Source: Echinicola pacifica DSM 19836 (GTDB taxonomy: Bacteria > Bacteroidota > Bacteroidia > Cytophagales > Cyclobacteriaceae). From it: a DNA stretch of 64,000 bases. The stretch is taken from positions 61,298-125,297 of the forward strand of contig NZ_KB890739.1 of the NCBI RefSeq assembly GCF_000373245.1, read 5' to 3'. The notes under the pieces are model-generated. The model was not told where the DNA came from, made no database searches, and saw only the letters and a list, made by a program, of their open reading frames with translations. Numbering within the stretch: the stretch's first letter is position 1; every line of letters starts with the position of its first letter. Positions 35,688 through 45,317 of this stretch are shown here, one piece after another. The translations under genes and the position numbers were made by a program.

Positions 35688-36473
35688 ATGAAAAAATTTT
35701 ACTTTTGTCCTTACATGCCAAAAGATTCGCATATATATAAGCGTTCGATCCAAGACTTAGTTCAAGAAAACTATGTTTTTGCGGGTGTGCTGCACTATTT
35801 CGGGATTAGTTTTTACGAATATGAGCAGCAGTCACTGGAAGAGGTATGTGGAAAATTTCGCGTCAACCCTAAGCAGTTGATCAGTGAGCTGGAGGCTTGG
35901 GCATGGAAAAAAGATCCGAGTAAAGAGGAGCTCTATCTGCGGCCCATAGAGGTGTTGGTGGAATACCTGAAAAAAAAGCACCATTTCTTCCTCCGTCATG
36001 AGCTGCCATTTATGTCCAATATCATCAGTGGGGTGGATCTGCCAGCAGAATATGCAGGTTTGATCGCGGATTTGAGGTTGATGTTTCCTCTGTTTGTGGA
36101 TGATTTTATTCACCATATCCATGAGGAAGAAAATTCAGTATTCAAAAGAATCAAAAAACTACAAGCCATAGAGCGCAATGAGGTACGGCTGGAAGAGGCT
36201 GTAAAGCTATTGGCCCGCCCATCCATCGCAGCAATGGCCGAGGAGCATGACGCTCATGATGACGAAATGGAGGGCATACGGAAGCTTACACAGGAATATC
36301 ACCTGGATAGCAATGCTCCCATGGCCATCAAGGTCCTCTATCATGAACTTCAGAATTTCGAGAGGGAGCTGATTATTCATGCTCATATAGAAAATGAGCT
36401 GCTCTTCCCAAAGGCGGTGGAGCTGGAGAAGGAAGTGAAAAGAAAAGTGGACAAACAAATTAAATGCAATTGA
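35688..36473 (+). CDS. Hemerythrin-domain protein related to iron-sulfur repair (RIC/ScdA-like) proteins
   Basis: A 261-residue protein with a C-terminal hemerythrin-like four-helix domain that binds a di-iron site. Ligand-type motifs are KKKHHFFLRHELP, FIHHIHEEEN, EEHDAHDDE and IHAHIENELLFP. The first ~90 residues resemble the DUF542 domain of RIC proteins (YtfE/ScdA), but the Cys motif expected there is absent and its place is taken by VLHYFGISFYEYE. Met10 at 35715 is an alternative start giving MPKDSHIYKR. RIC proteins repair iron-sulfur centres after nitric-oxide or oxidative damage; whether this variant does so is uncertain. It is followed one base later by ruvX and is likely cotranscribed with ruvX and def. 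Confidence 0.85.
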   Translation: MKKFYFCPYMPKDSHIYKRSIQDLVQENYVFAGVLHYFGISFYEYEQQSLEEVCGKFRVNPKQLISELEAWAWKKDPSKEELYLRPIEVLVEYLKKKHHFFLRHELPFMSNIISGVDLPAEYAGLIADLRLMFPLFVDDFIHHIHEEENSVFKRIKKLQAIERNEVRLEEAVKLLARPSIAAMAEEHDAHDDEMEGIRKLTQEYHLDSNAPMAIKVLYHELQNFERELIIHAHIENELLFPKAVELEKEVKRKVDKQIKCN

Positions 36474-36474
36474 C

Positions 36475-36888
36475 ATGGGGAGGGTTTTAGCCATTGATCT
36501 GGGAACAAAAAGGACCGGAATAGCCGTTACTGATATACTGAAGATAACTTCCAATCCGTTGGAAACGATAAGGACCATGGACCTGGACAAGTACCTGAAG
36601 GACTATACCCAGCGGGAAGAGGTGGAGGCCATCGTGATCGGCTACCCAAAATCCCTGGATGGGAGCGATACCAATATGACCCAGCCCACCATTAGGCTGA
36701 AGGCCAAACTCGAAAAAGCATATCCTGAAAAGAAAGTGGTGCTGGTAGATGAGCGATTTACCTCCAAGATGGCCATGCAAAGCATGATCACCATGGGCTC
36801 AAAAAAGAAAGATAGAAAAGAGAAGGCGGGCAATCTGGACAAAATCAGTGCTGCCATTATATTACAAACTTATTTAGACCAACTATGA
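36475..36888 (+). CDS. ruvX: Putative pre-16S rRNA nuclease / Holliday junction resolvase-like YqgF
   Basis: A 137-residue YqgF/RuvX protein of the RNase H fold. Conserved acidic positions are seen in AIDLGTKRTGIAV (Asp7), VDERFTSKMA and LDKISAAIILQTYL. The family processes the 5' end of 16S rRNA and was originally described as a Holliday junction resolvase. The start is 1 base after the preceding stop, and the stop overlaps the def start by 4 bases (ATGA), giving clear translational coupling. Confidence 0.95.
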   Translation: MGRVLAIDLGTKRTGIAVTDILKITSNPLETIRTMDLDKYLKDYTQREEVEAIVIGYPKSLDGSDTNMTQPTIRLKAKLEKAYPEKKVVLVDERFTSKMAMQSMITMGSKKKDRKEKAGNLDKISAAIILQTYLDQL

Positions 36889-37439
36889 TATATCCGATTG
36901 TAGCATACGGAAATCCAATATTGAAGCGGGAAGCGGAAGAGATAAACGAAGGTGAAGATATCAATGCATTGATTTCTGATATGTTTGATACGATGGATCA
37001 TGCCAGTGGTGTGGGACTTGCCGCTCCTCAAATCGATAAGGGCATCAGGCTGTTTGTGATTGATAGCTCCCTGATGCTGGATGAAGACAGCGAGGAGCAG
37101 GGTTTTCGTAAGGTGTTTATAAACCCCATCATCTTGGATGAATATGGTGATGAATACGGCTATGAGGAAGGCTGCTTAAGCATCCCTGAGGTGCGTGCAG
37201 AGGTGATCAGGCCGGAGAAATTGACCATCGAGTATTTTGACGAAAATTGGAAACTAAAGGAAGAAGAATTCTCCGGAATGACCGCTCGTGTGATTCAGCA
37301 TGAATACGATCACCTCGAAGGCATCCTTTTTGTGGACTATATCAAAGGCCTGAAGAAACGCATGGTCAAAAGTAAACTTATCGATGTCAGCAAAGGGAAA
37401 ATCCCTACAGATTATCGCATGATTTATCCCACGCGCTAA
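36885..37439 (+). CDS. def: Peptide deformylase
   Basis: A 184-residue peptide deformylase, which removes the N-formyl group from nascent proteins. All three motifs are intact: GVGLAAPQ (43-50), EGCLSIP (95-101, metal Cys97) and QHEYDHLEG (138-146, His139, Glu140, His143). It overlaps ruvX by 4 bases. A ruvX-def pair is common in this phylum. Confidence 0.97.
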   Translation: MIYPIVAYGNPILKREAEEINEGEDINALISDMFDTMDHASGVGLAAPQIDKGIRLFVIDSSLMLDEDSEEQGFRKVFINPIILDEYGDEYGYEEGCLSIPEVRAEVIRPEKLTIEYFDENWKLKEEEFSGMTARVIQHEYDHLEGILFVDYIKGLKKRMVKSKLIDVSKGKIPTDYRMIYPTR

Positions 37440-37617
37440 ATACACGGGAATATTATTGTCCCTACAGACCATAAACCTTGGAAGGATCAGCAGGGATATA
37501 GAATTGATTGACTGTGAGGGTTCACCTTCGCGATTTTATTCCTCTATTCTGGACATTATCAAATTGAAAATACTAAAGTAGGCTATAGACCTACTTTTTT
37601 TTTACTATTAGGACGAT

Positions 37618-38412
37618 ATGGAAAACTTAAAAGTAGCATTGGTGCAAACGGATCTTTATTGGCAGGACAGCCAAGCCAATCTGGCGATGCTTGAAGAGAA
37701 AATATGGTCTCTTCAGGGGAAAGCTGACCTGATCGTATTGCCAGAAATGTTTCCTACTGGATTTTCTATGGAGGCCGAAGCGCTCGCCGAGCCGATGAAC
37801 TTCACCAGTACCAAATGGATGAAGCAGATGGCGGCACATACTGGCGCCATCCTTACGGGGAGTGTGATTATTAAGGAGAATAAGAAGTTTTTTAACCGGC
37901 TGCTGTGGGTTCACCCTGATGGACAAGTGCAGCATTATGATAAACGCCACCTTTTCAGAATGGCCGATGAGGATCACCATTTTGATATGGGAATGGAGCG
38001 CAAACTCTTTCAGGTGAAGGGGTGGAATATTCTTCCTCAGGTGTGCTATGACCTGCGCTTCCCGGTTTGGGCCAGAAATGACGCTGATGAGTCGGGCAAA
38101 ATGGATTATGATTTAGTGTTTTTTATCGCCTCCTGGCCTGCCGCCCGGAAGTCGGCTTGGGATATTCTGCTAAAAGCCAGGGCCGTCGAAAACCTTTCCT
38201 ATTGCCTCGGGGTCAACCGTGTGGGGGTAGATGGAAATAATATCGCTTATAATGGGCATTCCGCAGCCTATGACTTCAAGGGGAATACCCTTGCTTTTTG
38301 TGCAGAAAAAGAAGAAATCCTTCTGATAGAATTGGACGCTAAGGAGCTCAATGCCTACCGGGAAAAATTCCCCGCATGGATGGACGCCGATGATTTCTCC
38401 ATTCAAAAATAG
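37618..38412 (+). CDS. Nitrilase-superfamily omega-amidase (YafV-like)
   Basis: A 264-residue carbon-nitrogen hydrolase. The catalytic triad is visible as Glu43 (LPEMFPTGFS), Lys109 (HYDKRHLFRM) and Cys143 (LPQVCYDLRFPV). The FRMADEDHHF segment and the Cys context match the omega-amidase/YafV group, which hydrolyses alpha-ketoglutaramate and similar repair substrates. It begins 178 bases after def and probably has its own promoter. Substrate assignment rests on similarity of motifs only. Confidence 0.9.
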   Translation: MENLKVALVQTDLYWQDSQANLAMLEEKIWSLQGKADLIVLPEMFPTGFSMEAEALAEPMNFTSTKWMKQMAAHTGAILTGSVIIKENKKFFNRLLWVHPDGQVQHYDKRHLFRMADEDHHFDMGMERKLFQVKGWNILPQVCYDLRFPVWARNDADESGKMDYDLVFFIASWPAARKSAWDILLKARAVENLSYCLGVNRVGVDGNNIAYNGHSAAYDFKGNTLAFCAEKEEILLIELDAKELNAYREKFPAWMDADDFSIQK

Positions 38413-38622
38413 TCTGATAGGACTGTCTTTGTTTTAGCACTGTTGCTATCTGCTGAGCACCTTTTTAGGATAGTTTAGGTGTTTGCCTAGCGGCAAAAAA
38501 AAATGGTGTAATAAAACAGATACCCGTAAAAAGATGGATTCCAATCCATTCCACCTTTCGCATACATCCGCTAGGAAAGTGGCTGTAGGTGTATCAATGA
38601 AAAGAGTATCTGTTGACTATAC

Positions 38623-40749
38623 TTACCTCAATATTAACTTCTTCACCATTTTATTCCCTTTACTGGAGGTGAATTCTATCAGATAAACCCCACTGGAGAA
38701 GTTCCTCATGTCCAATGGTTGAGGTTCATTGGCTATAATGCTGATGTCAGAAATTAATAATTGTCCAAGGGTATTGATGAGTCGGGCTTTGCCATTTTCG
38801 TTGCTGAGAATATTGACCGGGCCATTGGAGGGATTGGGGAAGAGGGTCACCGAAATGCCGCCGTCCACCGGCGGGGTAGGCGAGGAGGAGATCTCCTGGA
38901 GCAGCTGAAGTCCGCCTGCATTTCCTCCCAAAAGAAGTTGATCGCCCTTACCGATAAGCCCGGGAGCTATTCCCAGCCAGGTATTGCGGCTCAGGCGACT
39001 TGGAACAGCCGTATTGTCTTCCAATACGATCTGAATCGGCTCCGCTGCGGGAGGATTTGCTTGGGTGAAATTGGGGATATGGCTGATGATTCCCCTTTGG
39101 CTGACGGCATAGAGGTCGAGCTGCTCACCATTCTGCGTCGTCAGCACGCATAGATTACGGTCTGCAGGATCATCCTTGAATCCCAGGAAATCCTCATCCA
39201 GTAGCTCAAAGGCCACATTTCCTGAGAATTTGACACTATAACGCTCTAATTCCCCAGTCTGGCGAGCCAAAAGCAGGAAATCCGCGCCAGCATGGGAATA
39301 GTAGGAGAAGTTGTCGTAAGCACGCAGGCTACCGGTTGGAAGGCTGATCTCCCGAAGCTCGCCGGCTCCTGGGGAATTGGCGTAAAATAATTTTCTCACT
39401 AATACAAAATCTTCAATCACCACTCCAGATACAAACCAATAATTCTGGCCGGCAGCAGTGGTATAAGCAATATATTGTAGCTCAGTAAGTCCCAGGCTGG
39501 ACAGGTTCTGATAGTCGGACTCCACGAGTAGATAGCCTTCATTATTGACTTCAAATCGGAAAGCCATACCCGTAGATTGTCCATTTAGGAGTTGATTGGC
39601 AGTTAGGATCAATTCGCCATTGGACTGGCTGCCAGTGAAAAAGGGACGGGTATTTTCACCCAAATCAATCATTTCTTCTTGCAGCAGCGCAGTGGTGACG
39701 ATATTAAGACTGGTCTGCGGAGCGAGTTCGTAAATGCTATGAGCATAGTCTAATCCGCCCGTTAGGGAGGTTTCGGAGCTGTTGACACTGACTAGAAAGG
39801 AATCGCCTATCATGCTGCCTACCTGAAATAAAGGAAAAACGGGGAGGCTGCCATAGCTGGGGAGCTCAGTCGAAAATTCATCATAAATAGGGTCAACGGA
39901 GCTGCCTTTATTTTCCAAATAGTATAATGTGCTACATTCATCCTGTCCCATGACCAGATCCAGGTTCCCATCGCCATTGAAGTCCTCCAATAGGATGGAA
40001 TGCCCTCCAGAATGCTCTATTGATAAGTTTTCATCACCGGGAGTCTTGCGGCTGATGGGGCTTCCATCGCAGGTCTGGCCAAAAGAAAAACTCCCGCAAG
40101 CACAGAACTCAAAATTCCCCCAGCGGATCTTTCGCCTCTCAAAGCCGCCCAGGCCGGCCATGCCTGTTTCTTCCATACTGGTGTTGATATATAGCTCCAG
40201 GTAATCTCCAGCGGCATAATTAAACGTGACAATGTCCAAATCACCATCTCCGTCAAGGTCTTGAATGGCCGGGATATCCAAAATATTTACCTGCAGGTTC
40301 GATCCATTTTCCAGACGAAGGAAATTCTCCGCCAGCTCCCAGCTGGGAGTAGCGCTGCCTGTAGGACTGGTGTTTTTATAGGCTTTGATGCCAAAAGCAG
40401 AACCCGTAAATAGGTCTTTTTTACCATCTCCATCATAATCTGCCATGACCACAAAGCCCAACAGATCAGCAGGGAAATAATGCGGCATTTCAGGTAATAC
40501 TTCGTAGCCGTCTTCGCTGACTTCAATGACTTTCAGGGATCGTGCATTGATATCCCAAATCACCCATTCTTCGACTCCATCGCCATTTAGGTCCGCCGTG
40601 TGGATCTGTGCTGCATTGATGCCGCCGGCAAAACCCATGGATAATAATTCTTCTCCTATATATGCCTTGGGATTAGTGTATTCGAAGCTTTGCTGCGCGA
40701 AAGTAAAGTGGCATGTGAAAAAGATAATGGAGAATAAAAGGTGTTTCAT
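38623..40749 (-). CDS. Secreted FG-GAP/VCBS-repeat protein with T9SS sorting domain
   Basis: A 708-residue exported protein. A signal peptide ends near TFAQQSF. Several calcium-binding-type repeats are present: DLNGDGVEEWVIWD, DYDGDGKKDLFTGS, DLDGDGDLDIVTFN and DFNGDGNLDLVMGQ, as in integrin-like FG-GAP/VCBS propellers. The last ~80 residues (VTLFPNPSNGPVNIL to the end) form a type A type IX secretion sorting domain, with the NPSNG motif and the terminal KMVKKLILR. It should cross the outer membrane via the Por machinery and be attached or released. Its ligand or role is unknown. It is monocistronic. Confidence 0.92.
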   Translation of the reverse strand: MKHLLFSIIFFTCHFTFAQQSFEYTNPKAYIGEELLSMGFAGGINAAQIHTADLNGDGVEEWVIWDINARSLKVIEVSEDGYEVLPEMPHYFPADLLGFVVMADYDGDGKKDLFTGSAFGIKAYKNTSPTGSATPSWELAENFLRLENGSNLQVNILDIPAIQDLDGDGDLDIVTFNYAAGDYLELYINTSMEETGMAGLGGFERRKIRWGNFEFCACGSFSFGQTCDGSPISRKTPGDENLSIEHSGGHSILLEDFNGDGNLDLVMGQDECSTLYYLENKGSSVDPIYDEFSTELPSYGSLPVFPLFQVGSMIGDSFLVSVNSSETSLTGGLDYAHSIYELAPQTSLNIVTTALLQEEMIDLGENTRPFFTGSQSNGELILTANQLLNGQSTGMAFRFEVNNEGYLLVESDYQNLSSLGLTELQYIAYTTAAGQNYWFVSGVVIEDFVLVRKLFYANSPGAGELREISLPTGSLRAYDNFSYYSHAGADFLLLARQTGELERYSVKFSGNVAFELLDEDFLGFKDDPADRNLCVLTTQNGEQLDLYAVSQRGIISHIPNFTQANPPAAEPIQIVLEDNTAVPSRLSRNTWLGIAPGLIGKGDQLLLGGNAGGLQLLQEISSSPTPPVDGGISVTLFPNPSNGPVNILSNENGKARLINTLGQLLISDISIIANEPQPLDMRNFSSGVYLIEFTSSKGNKMVKKLILR

Positions 40750-41134
40750 AGATGAAATAAGGATTTTCGGCTTCGTTTTACAATATTACCATTAACGTAG
40801 GAGCCACAAAAGTAGTCTAAAAAAATCTTCAGAATATAGAGACTTATTTCGGCTCTCTAGAGGATAAGGTTCAAAAATGTTGTCCTTGGTGCTTACCATA
40901 TAATAAAAGCGGGAAAAATATCCTCCCGATGAAGCTTTTTCGGTGCTGGCAAAAGATATAAATGACTACCAGACAAGCTCTGCAAGCCATAAGCTTTAGC
41001 CGATCTCAGTTTTAGGGATTGCAGCGATAGAGCAAATCAAGGCTTAATTGTACATAATCGGTTTATTTATTTTGAAAGGAAGGGCTAAATCATGAAATTT
41101 GTCGAGGCAAAATAAATTGATATTCACTCATCCT
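40750..41134. other. Intergenic region between divergent T9SS-cargo and murF genes
   Basis: About 385 bases holding promoters for both genes, which I cannot place. A short inverted repeat (CGGGA/TCCCG) near 40910-40927 is the only structure seen. A TTG at 41099 extends the murF frame, but the ATG at 41135 is preferred. Confidence 0.5.
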
Positions 41135-42430
41135 ATGGAAAATATAGAGGCTCTTTATTCATTATTCAAGCAGACGACGGGGATCAGCACCGATACTCGA
41201 AATATCGCTGAGGGCAATTTATTTTTTGCACTAAAAGGACCGAATTTCAATGCCAATGATTTTGCCCTACAAGCCCTCGAGGCAGGTGCGGCGGCAGCGG
41301 TGGTGGATGATCCTGCGGTGATTCCAGATCAGGACCCACGGTTTTTTCTGGTCAAGGACGGTTTGCTAGCCTTACAGCAACTGGCGAATTATCATCGCCG
41401 GCAACTGGATATCCCCTTTCTAGCCATCACCGGCAGTAATGGGAAGACCACCACAAAAGAGCTCATCAATGCGGTGCTCAGCACCAGCTATACCACCTAT
41501 GCGACTAAGGGAAATTTGAATAACCATATAGGCGTTCCCCTAACCTTGCTGGCTATGGATGAGCATACCCAAATCGGAATCGTGGAGATGGGGGCGAATA
41601 AGCTGGGCGATATTGCCGAGCTTTGTGAGATCGCAGAGCCCAGCCATGGTCTGATTACCAATATAGGCAGAGCCCATTTAGAGGGTTTTGGAGGATTTGA
41701 AGGAGTGCTTCGCACCAAAACTGAACTCTATCAATTCCTGATCAAGCATCAGGGGAAGATTTTTGTCAATAGCCAGAACCCTGTTCTTGCAAATATGATG
41801 AAGCGGATGGATCATCCGATCAGCTATCCCGCAAAGGGTGATTTCTTCCACTGTGAATTTGTGGAGGCCAATCCATTGGTTCGATTCAGGACGGATGATG
41901 GCCAGGAATATTCCACCCAGATGCTGGGCGAATATAATTTTGAGAATATAGCCACTGCACTGGCGGTTGCTAAATTTTTTGAGGTGGATCAAAAGACTGC
42001 TGCTCAGGCCGTCAGTGCCTATGTGCCCGGAAATATGCGCTCTCAGCTGGTGGAGAAAGGCAGTAACCTGATCGTTCTGGATGCTTATAATGCCAATCCT
42101 TCCAGCATGGAACAGGCCATTCGGACCTTTGGGAAGATGAGTGGAAAGGCGCATAAAATGGTCATCCTCGGAGATATGTATGAGCTGGGCGATAGTGCTG
42201 CTGAGGAGCATAAGAAGCTCGGGGAATGGGTGAGTGAATACGATATAGACAAGGTCTGCTTTACCGGGGAGCTAGTCCAAAATGCCCTGCTTAAAGCTCC
42301 ACGAGCCTTGTATTTCCCTGATCCTTTCAGCCTTCGCAACTGGCTTGCGGATTCTAATCTTCAAAATCACCTCATCCTTATCAAAGGTAGCCGAGGAATG
42401 AAACTGGAAGGCTTGGTAGAATATATTTAA
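41135..42430 (+). CDS. murF: UDP-N-acetylmuramoyl-tripeptide--D-alanyl-D-alanine ligase
   Basis: A 431-residue Mur ligase that adds D-Ala-D-Ala to the UDP-MurNAc-tripeptide in the cytoplasm. The start MENIEALYSLF is preferred over an in-frame TTG at 41099. The N-terminal domain carries STDTRNIAEGNLFFALKG, typical of MurF/MurE. The ATP loop is ITGSNGKTTTKELI, followed by GNLNNHIGVPLTLL and the central-domain TNIGRAHLEGFGG. The C-terminal ligase domain shows VLDAYNANPSSMEQAI and ILGDMYELGD, both characteristic of MurF. It stands apart from a division-and-wall cluster. Confidence 0.96.
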   Translation: MENIEALYSLFKQTTGISTDTRNIAEGNLFFALKGPNFNANDFALQALEAGAAAAVVDDPAVIPDQDPRFFLVKDGLLALQQLANYHRRQLDIPFLAITGSNGKTTTKELINAVLSTSYTTYATKGNLNNHIGVPLTLLAMDEHTQIGIVEMGANKLGDIAELCEIAEPSHGLITNIGRAHLEGFGGFEGVLRTKTELYQFLIKHQGKIFVNSQNPVLANMMKRMDHPISYPAKGDFFHCEFVEANPLVRFRTDDGQEYSTQMLGEYNFENIATALAVAKFFEVDQKTAAQAVSAYVPGNMRSQLVEKGSNLIVLDAYNANPSSMEQAIRTFGKMSGKAHKMVILGDMYELGDSAAEEHKKLGEWVSEYDIDKVCFTGELVQNALLKAPRALYFPDPFSLRNWLADSNLQNHLILIKGSRGMKLEGLVEYI

Positions 42431-42666
42431 TCAAAGAAGAAATGGCATCGCTATTTTGATTTTGATAATAATAAAAATCCTATTTTGAATAAGTGATACT
42501 TTAAAAAAGATTCATTTGTAAGAGTGAATTATCCCTTATTCTTATTCAAAAAGATAAGCATTAAGTATTAATTTAATAATTTTTATTCTGTACATAGTTG
42601 ATTTTTTTATTGTAAATTAGAATTGATTTTTATTAGTGACTATTTTTTTTAAATAAAGCGAAGACG

Positions 42667-43587
42667 ATGGGACAGGATTTTGTGCATAAACTATTGGGGA
42701 AAATATTCCCCGTTGATTATTCGGGGAAGTTCTTGCAATTAGACTTTAGGGGAGGGCTTTGTAATAAGCTACATTTTCTTATTAGCGCTTGCGATATAGC
42801 CATGGATAAGAATTGCAGCCTGATAGAGCCTGAGTTTGGCTGGAAGGAAAAGATCCTTTTTTCTGATATTTTTGACCTTGATCACTTCAATGCCAGCATG
42901 GCCGCCTATACCAATGGCCGATCCATCATGCTTCCCTTGTCCCAAATCAATAGTGAGGATAGGGTGCGTAATAATATGAATTTATGGAAGTATTCTGAAA
43001 AAGAACTTTCTAAAGAACGTATTGATTGTCAAGTGAGTAGCTGCTCTACCAAAGCCCGTGTGCTCAAGGCTCTGAGGCTAAGGCCGGAATATGAGCAGCT
43101 GGTGGCAGCACATGTCCAGGCTCCGTTTACGGCCTTGCAGGTGAGGACAGAGTCGGATTGGGTGGCTTACGCCAAAAAGAAAACCGTGGGGAATAATGAG
43201 ACCCTACTGATCAACCTGGAGGATCTATTAAAGATGGTGGCAGAGTTTGATTTGGTAGGAGATTTATTTTTTACCTCAGGTGAAAACCATCAGCAATTGC
43301 TTGTGGCCTTTCAGAGTCTGGGCGTGAATCCCTATTATTTTTACCAGCCTAATCTGGAATACGAAATCAATGCCGCCATTAATTTTGAGATTTGTTGCCG
43401 TGCACATTATTTTATTGGCTTATCCCGAAGTTCTTACTCTAATTTAGTCGCTTTAAAAAGAGCACTTATTTTAGGAAATGATCAGTCATTTATCTATAAT
43501 TTAAACGACAAAATAATTAGAAGAATTGATAAAGGCTTGCAGGCTATCGCCCATGATAGTGTTACAAAAGAAACAACGATTGTTTAA
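42667..43587 (+). CDS. Putative fucosyltransferase-like protein, orphan
   Basis: A 306-residue cytoplasmic protein without signal or membrane helix. I do not recognise it with certainty. Three islands recall the NodZ/O-fucosyltransferase group of GT-B enzymes: LDFRGGLCNKLHFLISAC (25-42), QVRTESDW (158-165, comparable to the HxRxxD donor motif) and EICCRAHYFIGLSRSSYSN (241-259, comparable to the final SxxSxFS motif). I infer a sugar transferase acting on a surface glycan. It is alone, with AT-rich flanks and no other glycosyltransferase genes beside it, so its acceptor is unknown. Confidence in the reading frame is high and in the function low. Confidence 0.6.
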   Translation: MGQDFVHKLLGKIFPVDYSGKFLQLDFRGGLCNKLHFLISACDIAMDKNCSLIEPEFGWKEKILFSDIFDLDHFNASMAAYTNGRSIMLPLSQINSEDRVRNNMNLWKYSEKELSKERIDCQVSSCSTKARVLKALRLRPEYEQLVAAHVQAPFTALQVRTESDWVAYAKKKTVGNNETLLINLEDLLKMVAEFDLVGDLFFTSGENHQQLLVAFQSLGVNPYYFYQPNLEYEINAAINFEICCRAHYFIGLSRSSYSNLVALKRALILGNDQSFIYNLNDKIIRRIDKGLQAIAHDSVTKETTIV

Positions 43588-43779
43588 ACCTCGACCACCA
43601 AGGATCTATAGATTCCAGCAAATTATAATAGGGTTCAACAGCAGAGGCGATATTCCAATCATCTTATTGTTTCAATTATGATTTTTATAAATGACTGGAC
43701 TTTATAGGGTTTCATGGTTTGTAATTAGTGAATTCATCAAATCGATTCTTTTTTCCTGTCAAATCTGTAGGTTTATGAG

Positions 43780-44190
43780 ATGGTGATTAGGCCAGAATAT
43801 TTTGAATATAAGGGGTTTCAGGTTCCTCGGGGCCAGACTTTTGATGAGGTGTTTGCCCTTTTGCGTACAGGAGAGGGAGACGGCTCAGCCCCGAATTCAT
43901 GCGAGGCACAGTTTCCATGCTCTGCCATTATAGTAATACCATCCCTTTCCTTCACCATTCGCGCGCCCCAGCCTGATAGGCCCATCAAGCAGCTTCAGTA
44001 CTCACTCGCTCCCCTCAAATCGACCATGGCTCAAGAAATATATTCCCCTTATTTGGAGCTGTTGGAAAGGACCATGGGTGAGCCTGATTCAGGGAAGTAT
44101 TTCCCTGAGAGGATGGAGAAGACTTACCATAGCAGTCTGGTGGTGTATTCTGCAAAATGGACCTTGGGAGGTATTAGTATTCAGCCTTGA
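43780..44190 (+). CDS. Hypothetical protein, 136 residues
   Basis: An ATG-started frame coding for 136 residues that I cannot assign. The first part (IRPEYFEYKGFQVPRGQTFDEVFALLRTG) looks like real protein, and the middle (SCEAQFPCSAIIVIP) contains two Cys. There is no signal peptide or membrane helix. It sits between two unrelated genes with about 190 bases before and 100 after it. It could be a genuine small gene or a remnant of a larger one. Kept because no better frame covers this stretch. Confidence 0.4.
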   Translation: MVIRPEYFEYKGFQVPRGQTFDEVFALLRTGEGDGSAPNSCEAQFPCSAIIVIPSLSFTIRAPQPDRPIKQLQYSLAPLKSTMAQEIYSPYLELLERTMGEPDSGKYFPERMEKTYHSSLVVYSAKWTLGGISIQP

Positions 44191-44293
44191 CCTAGGTGGA
44201 GGGTTTTGGGGGTGTTTTTTTGATTTTATGATATCGCTCATGATGATTGTATTGGTTATATTGTAAGCCTCAATCAGCCAAAACATTGCTATT

Positions 44294-45214
44294 ATGAAAC
44301 GTTTTATATTATTCGTCATTTTTTCCTTTGGGGCGTATTTGCCGCTTTTTTCGCAGCACTATAAAATTCCTGAAGGGGTGGAGCGAATTGTGTTCCTGGG
44401 GAATAGTATTAGTTATCAAGGAACTTATATTGAGTATATCGAAACCTTCCTGCGGCTGAAATATCCTGAGAGAGAATTTACTTTTATCAATGTGGGTTTA
44501 CCAAGCGAGACGGTTTCGGGTCTTTCGGAGCCCAATCATGCCGGTGGTGATTTCCCAAGGCCGGATCTCCATGAGAGATTAAACCGAGTACTAGCTCTCA
44601 CCCAGCCGGATATGGTGTTTTCTTGTTATGGGATGAATGATGGGATTTATTTGCCATTTGATACCGAGCGCTTTAACAAATATCAGGAGGGCATTGACTG
44701 GCTGGATGAGCAGGTAAAAGCCTCTGGAGCCAATATTGTGCATATTACTCCACCTATCTATGATGAACGAAAGGGCGCCGCCTATGCCAATGTATTGGAT
44801 ATTTATTCTGATTGGCTGCTTAGTAAGCGCTATACCGATCAGTGGGAGGTGATCGATTTGCATTGGCCGATGAGGAAGAGTCTGGAAGATCAGCGGCTGG
44901 AGGATTCCACCTTTGCATTTGCAAAAGATGGGGTGCATCCCGATGCCGCCGGCCACTTCCTAATGGCCAGAGAGATCCTCCTTTCCTTAGGGGAGTCGGA
45001 TTTGCAGGGCAGGAAGGATTGGCAGGAGGTTATAGACAGTTTTGAGAATGGGGAGCAGCTATTTATGCTGGTGGAGCAGCAGCAAAAGATGATGAAAGAT
45101 GCCTGGCTGAGCTATATCGGGCACCTAAGGCCAAGGATGAATACAGGGCTTCCAATGGAAGAGGCTATGAAAAATTATGAGCAATTCAAGCTTGAAGTCG
45201 GGAAGATCCAATAA
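44294..45214 (+). CDS. Exported SGNH/GDSL hydrolase
   Basis: A 306-residue esterase-like protein. A signal peptide precedes the cleavage near LFSQH. Block I is VFLGNSISYQG with nucleophile Ser38; the oxyanion-hole Asn is in CYGMNDG; the terminal catalytic pair is in KDGVHPDAAGH. Members of this fold remove acyl groups from carbohydrates or lipids. The substrate here is not indicated by its neighbours. A C-terminal helical extension (residues ~235-306) is rich in Glu, Gln and Lys. Confidence 0.9.
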   Translation: MKRFILFVIFSFGAYLPLFSQHYKIPEGVERIVFLGNSISYQGTYIEYIETFLRLKYPEREFTFINVGLPSETVSGLSEPNHAGGDFPRPDLHERLNRVLALTQPDMVFSCYGMNDGIYLPFDTERFNKYQEGIDWLDEQVKASGANIVHITPPIYDERKGAAYANVLDIYSDWLLSKRYTDQWEVIDLHWPMRKSLEDQRLEDSTFAFAKDGVHPDAAGHFLMAREILLSLGESDLQGRKDWQEVIDSFENGEQLFMLVEQQQKMMKDAWLSYIGHLRPRMNTGLPMEEAMKNYEQFKLEVGKIQ

Positions 45215-45317
45215 ATATATACTTCTATTGCTTTTGCGCCATGGCGCAAAAAAACCTTATGGAGGATTATGATAGGCCTTTTGCCAGTTTAGTGATTATG
45301 GGTTTCGAGGATTTGAT

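Noticed and set aside
38482-38500. Terminator-like TTTGCC-TAGC-GGCAAA hairpin after the nitrilase gene
   Set aside because: On the plus strand it is followed by A, not T, and the T run on the minus strand precedes the stem.
38483-38686. 67-codon plus-strand frame
   Set aside because: Overlaps the 3' end of the T9SS cargo gene and has no recognisable features.
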